NCBI GenBank assembly: GCA_036405135.1
Contig: DASWYF010000037.1
Location: forward strand, 1 to 64,000
DNA from: Verrucomicrobiia bacterium
GTDB lineage: Bacteria; Verrucomicrobiota; Verrucomicrobiia; Limisphaerales; JAEYXS01
Reading direction: 5' to 3'
Length of the DNA stretch: 64,000 nt
Shown here: positions 49,100 to 56,972 of the stretch, in pieces
How the letters are laid out: every line of letters starts with the position of its first letter
Numbering within the stretch: position 1 is the first letter of the stretch
The notes under the pieces: model-generated
Told to the model about the DNA's origin: nothing
Database searches by the model: none
Seen by the model: the letters and a program-made list of their open reading frames with translations, nothing else
Made by a program: the position numbers and the translations under genes

Positions 49100-49145
49100 G
49101 CACCCCTCATCCTCGGTCCTTCTCCCCTCCGAGGGGAGAAGGAAG
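49100..49145 (+). repeat. CCCTCTCC-type palindromic repeat, copy 6
   Basis: Hairpin CCTTCTCCCC-tccga-GGGGAGAAGG. The third pair is T-A instead of the C-G of other copies. Confidence 0.75.
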
Positions 49146-49266
49146 ATTAAGAGCGGACGTGGCAGTGAAATTTGTCCGTATATCGGCGGGTGAATATTGA
49201 ATTAAGTTTTTGTTTCCATGGTCTAATGGAAGTAAAGTTGTAACAACAAAAGCACAGACGAAACAT

Positions 49267-50631
49267 ATGAACAAATCGTGGCAAATCCCGCGTCGTACCT
49301 TTCTAAAGGGTTTGGGCACCATGCTGGCGCTTCCTTCGCTCGAGGCGATGGTATCGCCAGTGGCAAACGCAGCTGAAGCCGTTGCTGGCGCAGCGGCGGG
49401 TGCGTTGCCACGACGTATGGCGTTCGTCTATATCCCGAACGGTGTGATCGGGGAGAACTGGTTCCCGCAGGGGACGGGGGCCAATTATCTGCTTTCGCCG
49501 ACACTTGCACCGTTGAAGAATGTGAAGGATGACGTGCTGATCGTATCCGGTCTGAAGCATGACAAGGCCAAGGCGAATGGTGATGGCGCGGGCGATCATG
49601 CGCGGGCGAATGCGACGTTCCTCACAGGTGTGCAGGCGCGCAAGACGGCCGGTGCGGATATCCGCGTGGGTACGTCCGTGGACCAGATAGCGGCGATGAA
49701 GATCGGTCGCCAGACACGTTTCCCTTCGCTGGAGCTGAGCTGCGACAAGGCGCGTCAGGCCGGTTCGTGCGATTCCGGTTACAGTTGCGCGTATCAGTAC
49801 AATCTTTCCTGGAAGACGGAGACGATGCCGATGGCACCGGAGAACGATCCGCGCCGCGTGTTCGAGCGTCTTTTCGGCGGCGGTTCGGCGAATGAGAACG
49901 CGCAGGCGCAGGCTCTCCGCAAGCAGTATGACAAGAGCATCCTGGATTTCGTGATGGAGGATGCCAAACGCCTGCAAGCGCAACTGGGCACGAACGACAA
50001 GCGCAAGGTGGACGAGTATCTGGCGGGTGTGCGCGAACTGGAATTGCAGATCGAGGCGTCTGAGAAATTCAACGCGAAGGAACTGGATTACAAGAAACCG
50101 ACGGGCATCCCGAAGGAGAAGTCCAATCACTTCAAGCTGATGTATGACCTGATGACGCTGGCGTTCAAGACGGATACGACGCGCATCTCGACGTTCCTGA
50201 TGGCGCATGACGGCAGCAACAGCCCGTTCCCGGAGATCGGCATCCCGGACGGTCATCACAATCTCTCCCATCATCAGAACGACAAGACGATGATCGAGAA
50301 GCTGAAACGGATCGATCATTTCCACATGCAGAATTTCGCCTACTTCATCCAGAAGCTGAAGGACACGAAGGAGGCGGACGGCACGCCGTTGCTGGACAAC
50401 TGCATGGTGGTGCTGGGCAGCGGCATCGGCGATGGCAACCGCCATACACATCATGATCTGCCGGTGGTCATCGCGGGCAAGGGCGGCGGGACGATCAAGA
50501 CGGGCCGCCACCTGAAACTGCCGGAGCAGGTGCCGATGACGAACCTGTATCTCTCCATGCTGGATCGCATGGGGGTGACGGGCATCCCGCGCCTGGGTGA
50601 TAGCACGGGGCGGTTCCAGTATCTGGGCTAA
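49267..50631 (+). CDS. DUF1552 domain protein, Tat-type export
   Basis: The 454-residue protein starts at an ATG (49267) and has a twin-arginine leader (IPRRTFLKGLGTMLALPSLEAM) typical of DUF1552 members. The family body is clear: AFVYIPNGVIGENWFPQGTG near 50-70, GDHARANATFLTGVQARKT near 115-135, FPSLELSCD near 155, and GSGIGDGNRHTHHDLPVVIAG near residue 390-410. DUF1552 proteins resemble the alkaline-phosphatase/sulfatase-like DUF1501 group and are nearly always next to a DUF1587-1585 cytochrome. The intrinsic terminator at 50656 ends the unit. Confidence 0.9.
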   Translation: MNKSWQIPRRTFLKGLGTMLALPSLEAMVSPVANAAEAVAGAAAGALPRRMAFVYIPNGVIGENWFPQGTGANYLLSPTLAPLKNVKDDVLIVSGLKHDKAKANGDGAGDHARANATFLTGVQARKTAGADIRVGTSVDQIAAMKIGRQTRFPSLELSCDKARQAGSCDSGYSCAYQYNLSWKTETMPMAPENDPRRVFERLFGGGSANENAQAQALRKQYDKSILDFVMEDAKRLQAQLGTNDKRKVDEYLAGVRELELQIEASEKFNAKELDYKKPTGIPKEKSNHFKLMYDLMTLAFKTDTTRISTFLMAHDGSNSPFPEIGIPDGHHNLSHHQNDKTMIEKLKRIDHFHMQNFAYFIQKLKDTKEADGTPLLDNCMVVLGSGIGDGNRHTHHDLPVVIAGKGGGTIKTGRHLKLPEQVPMTNLYLSMLDRMGVTGIPRLGDSTGRFQYLG

Positions 50632-50655
50632 TCAAGCCGCAGTAGAATCACGAGA

Positions 50656-50690
50656 AAGGCCGGACGAGAAATCGTCCGGCCTTTTGCTTT
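50656..50690 (+). terminator. Intrinsic terminator after the DUF1552 gene
   Basis: A 12-base-pair stem AAGGCCGGACGA (50656-50667), GAAA tetraloop, and TCGTCCGGCCTT (50672-50683), followed by TTGCTTTT. It lies 25 bases after the stop. Confidence 0.9.
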
Positions 50691-50819
50691 TAGCCACGGA
50701 TGAAACACGGAATCACACAGATGAGAGGGAGCGAGGCTTGGATGGTCTGAAATGCAAGAGCGCGCCCGAGTGGTGGTGAGGCCCGGGCGCGCTTGGTTGT
50801 CTGCGAGGACAAGCAGAAA

Positions 50820-51449
50820 TCACTGCTTCTTTTGCTGGGAGAGGTAGCTGTAGATGAGGCAGCGGTAGCTGGGCAGGTGATTGGAGAACAGGGCACCGAG
50901 GCCTTCGATGTCGTTGCGCCAGTCGCGGTGGAGTTCGCAGGCTACGCCGAACCAAGTCATCAACTGGGCACCGGCGGCCTGCATGCGGAACCAGGCGGCA
51001 TCGCGGGTGGTCTGGTTGAAGGTGCCGGAGGCGTCGGTCACGACGAAAACTTCATAGCCTTCTTCCAAGGCGGAAAGGGCGGGGAAGGCGACGCAGACCT
51101 CGGTGACGATGCCCGCGATGAGGAGTTGTTTTTTGCCGGTGGCTTTGACGGCCTTCACGAAATCGGGGTTGTCCCAGGCATTGATGTTGCCGGGGCGGGC
51201 GATGTAGGGGGCATCGGGAAAGAGTTCCTTGAGTTCAGGGACGAGGGGGCCGTTGGGGCCGTCTTCAAAGCTGGTGGTGAGGATGGTGGGGAGCTTGAAG
51301 TATTTGGCAGCATCGGCCAGCGCGAGGACGTTGTTCTTGAAATCATCCGGCGAGAAATCATGGACGAGGTTGGTGAGGCCGGTCTGATGATCCACGAGCA
51401 GGACGGCGACATTGTTTTTATCGAGGCGGTTGTATTTGAAGTTACTCAT
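50820..51449 (-). CDS. Isochorismatase-family hydrolase (YcaC-like)
   Basis: The 209-residue protein has the cysteine hydrolase triad region: D20 in VLLVDHQTG and C119 in IAGIVTEVCVAFPALSALE, with a lysine near 107 (KKQLL). The length and the FEDGPNGPLVPEL segment fit the YcaC-like branch, whose substrates are uncertain. ATG 51449 is used. It is divergent from a LysR gene that probably controls it. Confidence 0.85.
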   Translation of the reverse strand: MSNFKYNRLDKNNVAVLLVDHQTGLTNLVHDFSPDDFKNNVLALADAAKYFKLPTILTTSFEDGPNGPLVPELKELFPDAPYIARPGNINAWDNPDFVKAVKATGKKQLLIAGIVTEVCVAFPALSALEEGYEVFVVTDASGTFNQTTRDAAWFRMQAAGAQLMTWFGVACELHRDWRNDIEGLGALFSNHLPSYRCLIYSYLSQQKKQ

Positions 51450-51507
51450 AAGGCTTTGGGTTAAGGGTTGGGCGGCGCAGTCGAATCGCCGGCTTTTTGT
51501 GCTCATA

Positions 51508-51520
51508 ATCTAGCCTAGAT
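51508..51520. promoter_or_regulatory. Palindrome between isochorismatase and LysR genes, candidate operator
   Basis: ATCTAG-c-CTAGAT is a perfect 13-base palindrome midway in the 133-base divergent gap. LysR sites are usually longer interrupted dyads (T-N11-A), so this could be a core half or another site. Confidence 0.35.
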
Positions 51521-51582
51521 GAGGGCAAGCGGTGAAATGCTTAGTTGCTTGGCTTAGCATGCGTGCAAGGTATGCTCGTGGC

Positions 51583-52494
51583 ATGGAACTGCGGCATTTG
51601 CGTTATTTCGTGGCGGTGGCCCGGGAGGAGAACATCACACTGGCAGCGGCCCGGCTGCATGTCTCCCAACCAGCATTGAGCCGCCAGATACGCGATCTGG
51701 AGTGTGAACTGGGTGTCGAGCTGTTCGTGCATGGGGCCAAGGCGATCCGGCTCACGGAGGCGGGGCGGATCTTTCTGAATGAGGCGAATGCCGTGCTGCA
51801 AAGGGCGGAGGACGCGATCGCAGTGGCGAAGTCCGTGGCCAACGGTAGCAAGGGCGTGATCCAGGTGGGCTATGCGCCCTCGCTGATGGTCGAGATATTG
51901 CCGCTGACGTTGCGCCGGTTCCAGCAGACGAACCCCGGAGTGCGGGTGCAGTTGCACGATCTCTCCACGCAGGGGATGCTGGAGGGGCTGAAGGAGGGGC
52001 GGTTGCACGCGGCGCTAATGATCCGGACGGAAGTGAAAGCGCGGCGGGGTATCCAATTTGAAGAGCTAGGGCGACTGGCGATCTGCGTGGCGGCGCATCC
52101 CGAGCATCCATTGGCGCGGCGGCGGCGAATCGGTCCGGCACAGGTGGCGCAGGAGCGGTTGGTGGCGTACACGGCGGCAGATTATCCGGAGTATCATGCG
52201 TGGCTGGCGGACTTGTTCGCGCCTTTGAAGATGCGGCCGGTCATCAGCGAGGAGCATGACAGTTCGACGAGTTTGATCGCCTCGGTGGAGGCGGGTCATG
52301 GAGTGGCGCTGGTGCAGCAGGGGTTCGAGTGTTTGACGGGACCGCGACTCAAGGTGCGGCCGATCAGCCCGGCGCCGGCACCGTTTGTGATCGGAATCGC
52401 TTATTGCGAGGAGGTGGCGAAGGGAGCGGTGATGAAGTTTGTGGAGGTGGCGAGGGAGGTGGGTGGGAGTTTGGTCAGCGGGAAGGGGTTTTAG
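51583..52494 (+). CDS. LysR-family transcriptional regulator
   Basis: The 303-residue protein starts MELRHLRYFVAVAREEN and has the LysR helix-turn-helix (TLAAARLHVSQPALSRQIRDLE, about residues 17-38), followed by a substrate-binding-protein-like effector domain. The ATG at 51583 matches the family start exactly; the upstream extension is discarded. It faces the isochorismatase gene across 133 bases, the usual LysR-target layout. Its 3' end overlaps the convergent secreted-protein gene by 20 bases. Confidence 0.93.
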   Translation: MELRHLRYFVAVAREENITLAAARLHVSQPALSRQIRDLECELGVELFVHGAKAIRLTEAGRIFLNEANAVLQRAEDAIAVAKSVANGSKGVIQVGYAPSLMVEILPLTLRRFQQTNPGVRVQLHDLSTQGMLEGLKEGRLHAALMIRTEVKARRGIQFEELGRLAICVAAHPEHPLARRRRIGPAQVAQERLVAYTAADYPEYHAWLADLFAPLKMRPVISEEHDSSTSLIASVEAGHGVALVQQGFECLTGPRLKVRPISPAPAPFVIGIAYCEEVAKGAVMKFVEVAREVGGSLVSGKGF

Positions 52495-53419
52495 GAACCC
52501 ACGTCAGACTGCTGCTATCGGGCGTGTAAATGGTGAGAGACCAGTGTCCAGCGACTCTGGGGTGCGAAAGGACGATGATGGTCTCTGGGGTGGGATGATG
52601 GCGGCGCTTGGAAAAGTAAAACTTAAGCGGTTTAAATTCCTCGGCTTTGAGGTCAGTAGGAGCTTTGAATTCTTTCAGTTTCCATTCCATGAAATTCAGT
52701 TCCTCGGAGATTTCCCGGTTAATGGTCGCACGGGGTAAGATTTTTCCAGAAAGGGTAGCGCGGGCGAAGGTGGCGATCTCAGCGAACATGGCCGGTTTGG
52801 CGTGGAACTCGATTTCCAAAGGATGACCGGCATACATGGCTTTGCCTTTCCAGAAATCTTCCTTTTCCTGAACGAGCTGGCCGAGGCCTTCGACAGTGCG
52901 TGGTGGAGCGAGTTGCGGGGTGTTGGGTTTAATCTCGGTTCTGGCTTTGAGGGTGATGGGGTATTTATTGGATCCCGACTTGGGGAGATGAATTACGAGG
53001 TCGTATTCGGCTTCGATGGAGTTGGTGCTGGCGTTCAGAAAGCGGATCTCTTTCAGATCCACCCAATTGTGTTCGGCGAGAAAGTAAAACGAGCCTTCGT
53101 AATCTGAGCCGGGTTTGAAACGTTTGTTGGCCAGTTTGGCGGGATCGAGTGAAGGCAGGGGAATGTGTTCGAGTTGGATTTCTGGCTCCAATTGCTTCGC
53201 GGAATCTGGGTCGAGGAAGGTGAGAGGCTCCGTCTCGATAACAATGCTGACCTGTCCTTGGTATTCCGAGCTGCGATAGGTGGAGAGAATGGCGCGTTCG
53301 GCCTTGGGCGGGGTTTGGAAAAAGCTGTTGGTTGGCACGGGTGAGGTTTCTTTGGTTTGAGCGGAGGCACTCCATAGGTCAATCACGAGAAACGTGATGA
53401 GAGTAAGGAGCCAGTGCAT
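52475..53419 (-). CDS. Secreted protein of unknown function
   Basis: The 314-residue protein has a signal peptide (MHWLLTLITFLVIDLWSASAQ). The mature part carries two segments of similar tone (QGQVSIVIETEPLTF and YDLVIHLPKSGSNKYPITLK), suggesting beta-sandwich folds. No family is recognised. It overlaps the end of the LysR gene by 20 bases on the opposite strand. Confidence 0.6.
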   Translation of the reverse strand: MHWLLTLITFLVIDLWSASAQTKETSPVPTNSFFQTPPKAERAILSTYRSSEYQGQVSIVIETEPLTFLDPDSAKQLEPEIQLEHIPLPSLDPAKLANKRFKPGSDYEGSFYFLAEHNWVDLKEIRFLNASTNSIEAEYDLVIHLPKSGSNKYPITLKARTEIKPNTPQLAPPRTVEGLGQLVQEKEDFWKGKAMYAGHPLEIEFHAKPAMFAEIATFARATLSGKILPRATINREISEELNFMEWKLKEFKAPTDLKAEEFKPLKFYFSKRRHHPTPETIIVLSHPRVAGHWSLTIYTPDSSSLTWVPKTPSR

Positions 53420-53446
53420 GGAGGCAGGATGACAGGAGAAATGTTT

Positions 53447-53467
53447 AACGTCCAATGTTCAGATAGG
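53447..53467 (+). repeat. Short heptad-periodic array, copy R
   Basis: AACGTCC, AATGTTC and AGATAGG follow each other at 7-base spacing. They match 18-19 of 21 positions of the inverse of the array at 333-372. Confidence 0.5.
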
Positions 53468-53511
53468 GATGAACATCAAGTGTTGGGTGAAATGCTGAGG
53501 TGTATTATTTA

Positions 53512-53610
53512 GAGCCTGTATCAAAATGACATTTTGCCGGTGAATCTTTTATTCAATCCCGCTGCAAACTGCGTGCAACCTGCGAGGAAACCTCATTTTG
53601 ATACGCGCTC
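53512..53610. repeat. 99-bp inverted-repeat element
   Basis: Arms 53512-53529 (GAGCCTGTATCAAAATGA) and 53593-53610 (TCATTTTGATACGCGCTC) are complementary at 16 of 18 positions. The interior (63 bases) has no gene. It resembles a small MITE; a second copy is not in the window. Confidence 0.65.
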
Positions 53611-53769
53611 TTAGTTAATGGAGAAGTAGAAGGGGTTGGTTTTTATAGTTCCAAGTTATCGCAGTTTATTCTCGAAAGTTTCGAGAAAAAGTTAGGGACC
53701 GGGTGGAACCGGTCCTTACCGGATTGGTTAGAGCCTCGTTCCTCGGCTGAGGAAGGAGCGGCCGGGTGA

Positions 53770-53788
53770 TCCCGCATGCGGGACTGCC
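53770..53788 (+). repeat. CCCGCATGCGGGACTGCTAC element, copy 3
   Basis: TCCCGCATGCGGGACTGCC, ending in CC instead of CTAC, and sitting 17 bases before a GCCTC...GCTACG element. Confidence 0.5.
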
Positions 53789-53805
53789 CACCTCTAGTTA
53801 GTTCC

Positions 53806-53828
53806 GCCTCATCACTTCGGCGGCTACG
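53806..53828 (+). repeat. GCCTC...GCTACG element, copy 5
   Basis: GCCTCATCACTTCGGCGGCT and ACG. It matches the 21074 copy at most positions. Confidence 0.6.
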
Positions 53829-53847
53829 ATTGGAGAGGGGAAAGAAC

Positions 53848-53875
53848 AAGGCCAGCTTGCGCTGGCCTTTTGAAA
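53848..53875 (-). terminator. Intrinsic terminator after the aminotransferase gene
   Basis: A 9-base-pair stem AAGGCCAGC (53848-53856), loop TTGC, GCTGGCCTT (53861-53869). On the minus strand it is followed by a T-rich tail (gTTCTTT), and on the plus strand by TTGAAAA. It lies about 32 bases past the aminotransferase stop. Confidence 0.75.
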
Positions 53876-53901
53876 AGAGAGTTGAAGGTGACTGAACGGT
53901 T

Positions 53902-55077
53902 TTACTTGTTCAGGCCTTTGACGAATTTCTCCAAGCGGTCCAAGCCCTTCTCGATGTTGGCGAGGCTGGTGGCGTAGCTGATGCGGAGGTAGTCGTCGGC
54001 GCCGAAGGCGATGCCGGGGACGGCGGCGACTTTTTCCTGTTCGAGCAAACGGGCGCAGAAGTCGGCGGATTTGAGGCCGACCTTGGAGATGTTCGGGAAG
54101 AGGTAGAACGCGCCCTTGGAGTTCACGCAAGAAATTCCAGGGATGCTGTTGAGCTTCTGCCAGGCGTAGGTGCGGCGCTTCGCGTATTCGGCGAGCCACT
54201 TGGGCAAGTGATCTTGCGGTCCGGTGAGCGCGGCCACGCCGCCTTTTTGGGCGAAGGAGGTCGGGTTGCTGGTGCTGTGGCTCTGGATGGCATCGATGGC
54301 CTTGGCGATCGGTTCCGGAGCGGCGAGGAAGCCCAAGCGCCAACCGGTCATGGACCAAGCCTTAGCGAAGCCGTGGACGACAATGGTGTGGTCGTAGTGG
54401 GCCTGCGAGAAGCTGGCGACGGACTTGTGCACGGCTCCATCGTAGAGGAGATGCTCGTAGATTTCATCGCTCATGATGAGGACGCCTTTTTCCACGCAGA
54501 TGTCACCGAGGGCTTTCACCTCTTCCGGCGTGTAAACGCTGCCGGTGGGGTTGCTCGGGGTGGTGAGGATGAAGAGGCGGGTGCGCGGGGTGATGGCGGC
54601 GCGGAGTTGCGCGGGCGTCACCTTGAACTCGGTCTTGTCGGACGTGCTGATGATGACGGGGGTCGCGCCGGCGAGCTTAGCCATCTCGGGATAGCTGAGC
54701 CAGTAGGGGGCGGGGATGATGACTTCATCTCCCTCTTCGCAGGTGGCCAGAATGACGTTGTAGCAGGAGTGTTTGCCGCCGCAACTCACGATGACTTGTG
54801 AGGGCTTGTAGGTGAGGCCGTTCTCGCGCTGGAACTTGTCGGCGATGGCCTGGCGGAGCTCGGGGATGCCGCTGCTGGGGGTGTACTTGGTGAAGCCATC
54901 AGCAAGGGCCTTGGAGCAGGCGTCCTTGATGTGTTGCGGGGTGTCAAAGTCGGGTTCACCGGCGCCGAAACCGACGACGTCTTCACCGGCAGCCTTCATG
55001 GCCTTGGCCTTGGAATCAATGGCCAAGGTCAAAGATGGCGACAGGGACGCGGCACGCTTCGAGATATGATAGTTCAT
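53902..55077 (-). CDS. Aspartate aminotransferase-like class I PLP enzyme
   Basis: The 391-residue protein shows the fold type I pattern: NPTGSVYTPEE (N177-P-T-G), D204 in MSDEIYEHL, and Schiff-base K239 in HGFAKAWSMTGWRLG. The start MNYHISKRAASLSPSLTLAI and GAGEPDFDTPQHI fit the bacterial Igamma/1b aspartate aminotransferases (about 390-400 residues). It transfers amino groups between aspartate (or prephenate in some relatives) and 2-oxoglutarate. A good hairpin terminator follows. Confidence 0.92.
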   Translation of the reverse strand: MNYHISKRAASLSPSLTLAIDSKAKAMKAAGEDVVGFGAGEPDFDTPQHIKDACSKALADGFTKYTPSSGIPELRQAIADKFQRENGLTYKPSQVIVSCGGKHSCYNVILATCEEGDEVIIPAPYWLSYPEMAKLAGATPVIISTSDKTEFKVTPAQLRAAITPRTRLFILTTPSNPTGSVYTPEEVKALGDICVEKGVLIMSDEIYEHLLYDGAVHKSVASFSQAHYDHTIVVHGFAKAWSMTGWRLGFLAAPEPIAKAIDAIQSHSTSNPTSFAQKGGVAALTGPQDHLPKWLAEYAKRRTYAWQKLNSIPGISCVNSKGAFYLFPNISKVGLKSADFCARLLEQEKVAAVPGIAFGADDYLRISYATSLANIEKGLDRLEKFVKGLNK

Positions 55078-55167
55078 AACAAAATCGAGTCGGGAAGGAT
55101 TAGCGAGCGGGGGGCTGCGGGCAAGAACGAATTAGCCAGGGCGGGTTGCACCCGCGGGCCCATTATG

Positions 55168-55203
55168 GGAAACGTCGAACACCCAACTTCGAATCTCGAA
55201 AGG
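55168..55203 (+). repeat. Heptad-periodic array, copy P
   Basis: Units AACGTCG, AACACCC, AACTTCG and AATCTCG repeat at 7-base spacing between the aminotransferase gene and the secreted paralogue gene. A GCGGG-ttgca-CCCGC hairpin precedes it at 55141-55155. Confidence 0.65.
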
Positions 55204-55210
55204 CGGCTGG

Positions 55211-56002
55211 TTATTGGGCGGCTTTCAGACGGTAGAAGGCTTTGGGTTCCTTAGGTGGTTCCAAGATGGTGATGGCGGTCCAGTTCGAAAGGTCGGTGGA
55301 TTTCTCGATGGTGACGCTATTCTGGCTGGAAACTTGGAGGGCACCTTCGGGGATTTGAACGGCATCTTCGGCGAAGTAGTAGGTGATGTATTGGATGGGG
55401 GGTGTGCCTTCCACGGTATACGGTTGGATGTTCAGTGTGACGGGACCAGCGATGAAGAAGTTGAGATGAGCTTCATGGGAGGCGGTCAGATTAATCTGAG
55501 GCGAGATGATGCCTCCACTGGATGTCACGGTAGCATTGATAGATGGGCGCTGGCTTGTCCGAAAAATATCGACGATACGCAAAGTTTTTCCGGCAGGAAC
55601 AGAAATACTCAAGCCTTCAGTGATGTCATACGTCTTGGTGATCAAGCCGTTGGCGGGAAATGTTTGATAGAAGACGGCACCGCTGCCTGGAGAGTTGGTG
55701 CCCTTGAATTCAAATACGGCAGGACCTTGAACGGTCACTACTTGGGTTGCGGGCTGAACATCGGTGGTCAACTGGAGCGTGACACTGTCTTTGGTCAGGT
55801 AACAGCCATACTGAGGCACGACGTAGTGCATGCGGATGGCCTGATTGGCTGGCACATTGATGACGTGATTGGTTTCGACATCCGGTGGGAATACCACGGT
55901 GACAGTCTCACCATAAGCAGGTAACTGAAGAATCAGGGTGAGCAAAATCAGCTTCCACATGAAGCCGACGAACTTGAGTGGCGAATGTGTCGTGTTTGGC
56001 AT
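55211..56002 (-). CDS. Secreted protein, paralogue 1 of a tandem pair
   Basis: The 263-residue protein (ATG 56002; ATG 55960 gives a cleaner signal MWKLILLTLILQLPAYG) is beta-rich. The first mature part has VINVPANQAIRMHYVVPQYG and the C-terminus has VTIEKSTDLSNWTAITI, ending FYRLKAAQ. That ending is a sorting- or anchor-like motif I remember on many verrucomicrobial exported proteins. The neighbour at 56108-56866 is a clear paralogue with the same ends. Function unknown. Confidence 0.65.
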   Translation of the reverse strand: MPNTTHSPLKFVGFMWKLILLTLILQLPAYGETVTVVFPPDVETNHVINVPANQAIRMHYVVPQYGCYLTKDSVTLQLTTDVQPATQVVTVQGPAVFEFKGTNSPGSGAVFYQTFPANGLITKTYDITEGLSISVPAGKTLRIVDIFRTSQRPSINATVTSSGGIISPQINLTASHEAHLNFFIAGPVTLNIQPYTVEGTPPIQYITYYFAEDAVQIPEGALQVSSQNSVTIEKSTDLSNWTAITILEPPKEPKAFYRLKAAQ

Positions 56003-56107
56003 GGCGATATGGGCGTTAAATGAGTCCCTGTTCCACTCTTTTGAACAGAATGGTGAACGATTAGTCGAGCAAATCCTTGCAGTGTTTATGGGACAAAGTC
56101 TTTTAGA

Positions 56108-56866
56108 TCACTGTGCTGCTTTCAGACGGTAAAAGGCCTTGGCATCCTTGGGGGCGGGGACAACGCCAACCGTGGACCAGTTCGAAAGATCGGTGGATTT
56201 TTCAATGGTGATATTCGATTGGCTGGAAACTTGGATGGCGCCTGCGGGGAGCTGGATAACATCTTCGGTGAAGTAATAGGTGAGGTAACGGGTGGAGTCG
56301 CCAGAGCTGGTCACGGAAAAGGTCACGGGGCCGGTGACGAAGAACGGAAGATGTGCGCCAAATTCAGTGGACAGGTTTCCTTGAGGTGAGGTGACGCCCT
56401 CTGTGTTCTTGAGCACGTAGGAGAGAATTGGGGCCGAGGAGCTGTCTATAATCCGAAGGGTCTTGCCTGCGGGGACCAAGATATCAAGGCCCGCAGAGGC
56501 CAGATAGGTTTTGGTCACCAAACCTTCGGACGGCAGAATCTGATAGGTTAGGGTGCCTGTGGAGGTTGTGTTGGTGGCTTTCCATTCAAAGGTCAGCGGA
56601 CCTTGGACGGTGAGGATGTTCCGATCAGCATAGATGTAGGGGAAAAAGGAGATGGTCGTTGCGTCTTTGGTCAGGTAACCGCCCCAGTTCGGCAGGTTGC
56701 AGTACAAACGGAGCGCTTGGTTTGCCGAGATGTTCAGGACGAAGTTGGTGGTGGTTCCCGAAGGAAAAACGATAGTGGCGGACTGGCCGTGAAGAGAGTT
56801 TTGCAGAAGACTGGCCAGAAGCAGAAGCCCGATAAATACGCGAATGAAGCGACCGGAGGTTTGCAT
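56108..56866 (-). CDS. Secreted protein, paralogue 2 of a tandem pair
   Basis: The 252-residue protein (ATG 56866, signal FIRVFIGLLLLASLLQNSLHG) matches its neighbour throughout: LNISANQALRLYCNLPNWGGYLTKDATT against NVPANQAIRMHYVVPQYGCYLTKDSVT, and the ending ITIEKSTDLSNW...FYRLKAAQ. The pair is a tandem duplication with 106 bases between the genes. Both have WGGYLTKD/YGCYLTKD, probably a core strand of one domain. No enzyme motif was seen. Confidence 0.65.
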   Translation of the reverse strand: MQTSGRFIRVFIGLLLLASLLQNSLHGQSATIVFPSGTTTNFVLNISANQALRLYCNLPNWGGYLTKDATTISFFPYIYADRNILTVQGPLTFEWKATNTTSTGTLTYQILPSEGLVTKTYLASAGLDILVPAGKTLRIIDSSSAPILSYVLKNTEGVTSPQGNLSTEFGAHLPFFVTGPVTFSVTSSGDSTRYLTYYFTEDVIQLPAGAIQVSSQSNITIEKSTDLSNWSTVGVVPAPKDAKAFYRLKAAQ

Positions 56867-56972
56867 AGTGTATCTCGTTGGATGTGTTGACATTCCTGTC
56901 CTTCCTGATTCGCAAATTTCCGCAGGGAAGTCGAGCAAATCCGGGCTGGAAAGAGCAGGAAGCGAACGTGGG

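Larger units (their letters stand above)
53420..53901. other. Repeat-rich intergenic region
   Basis: This 482-base gap holds a short heptad array (53447-53467), a palindromic element (53512-53610), a perfect palindrome TTCTCGAAA-g-TTTCGAGAA near 53671-53689, a CCCGCATGCGGG element (53770-53788), a GCCTC...GCTACG element (53806-53828) and a terminator (53848-53875). It flanks the aminotransferase gene. No protein gene was seen. Confidence 0.6.
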
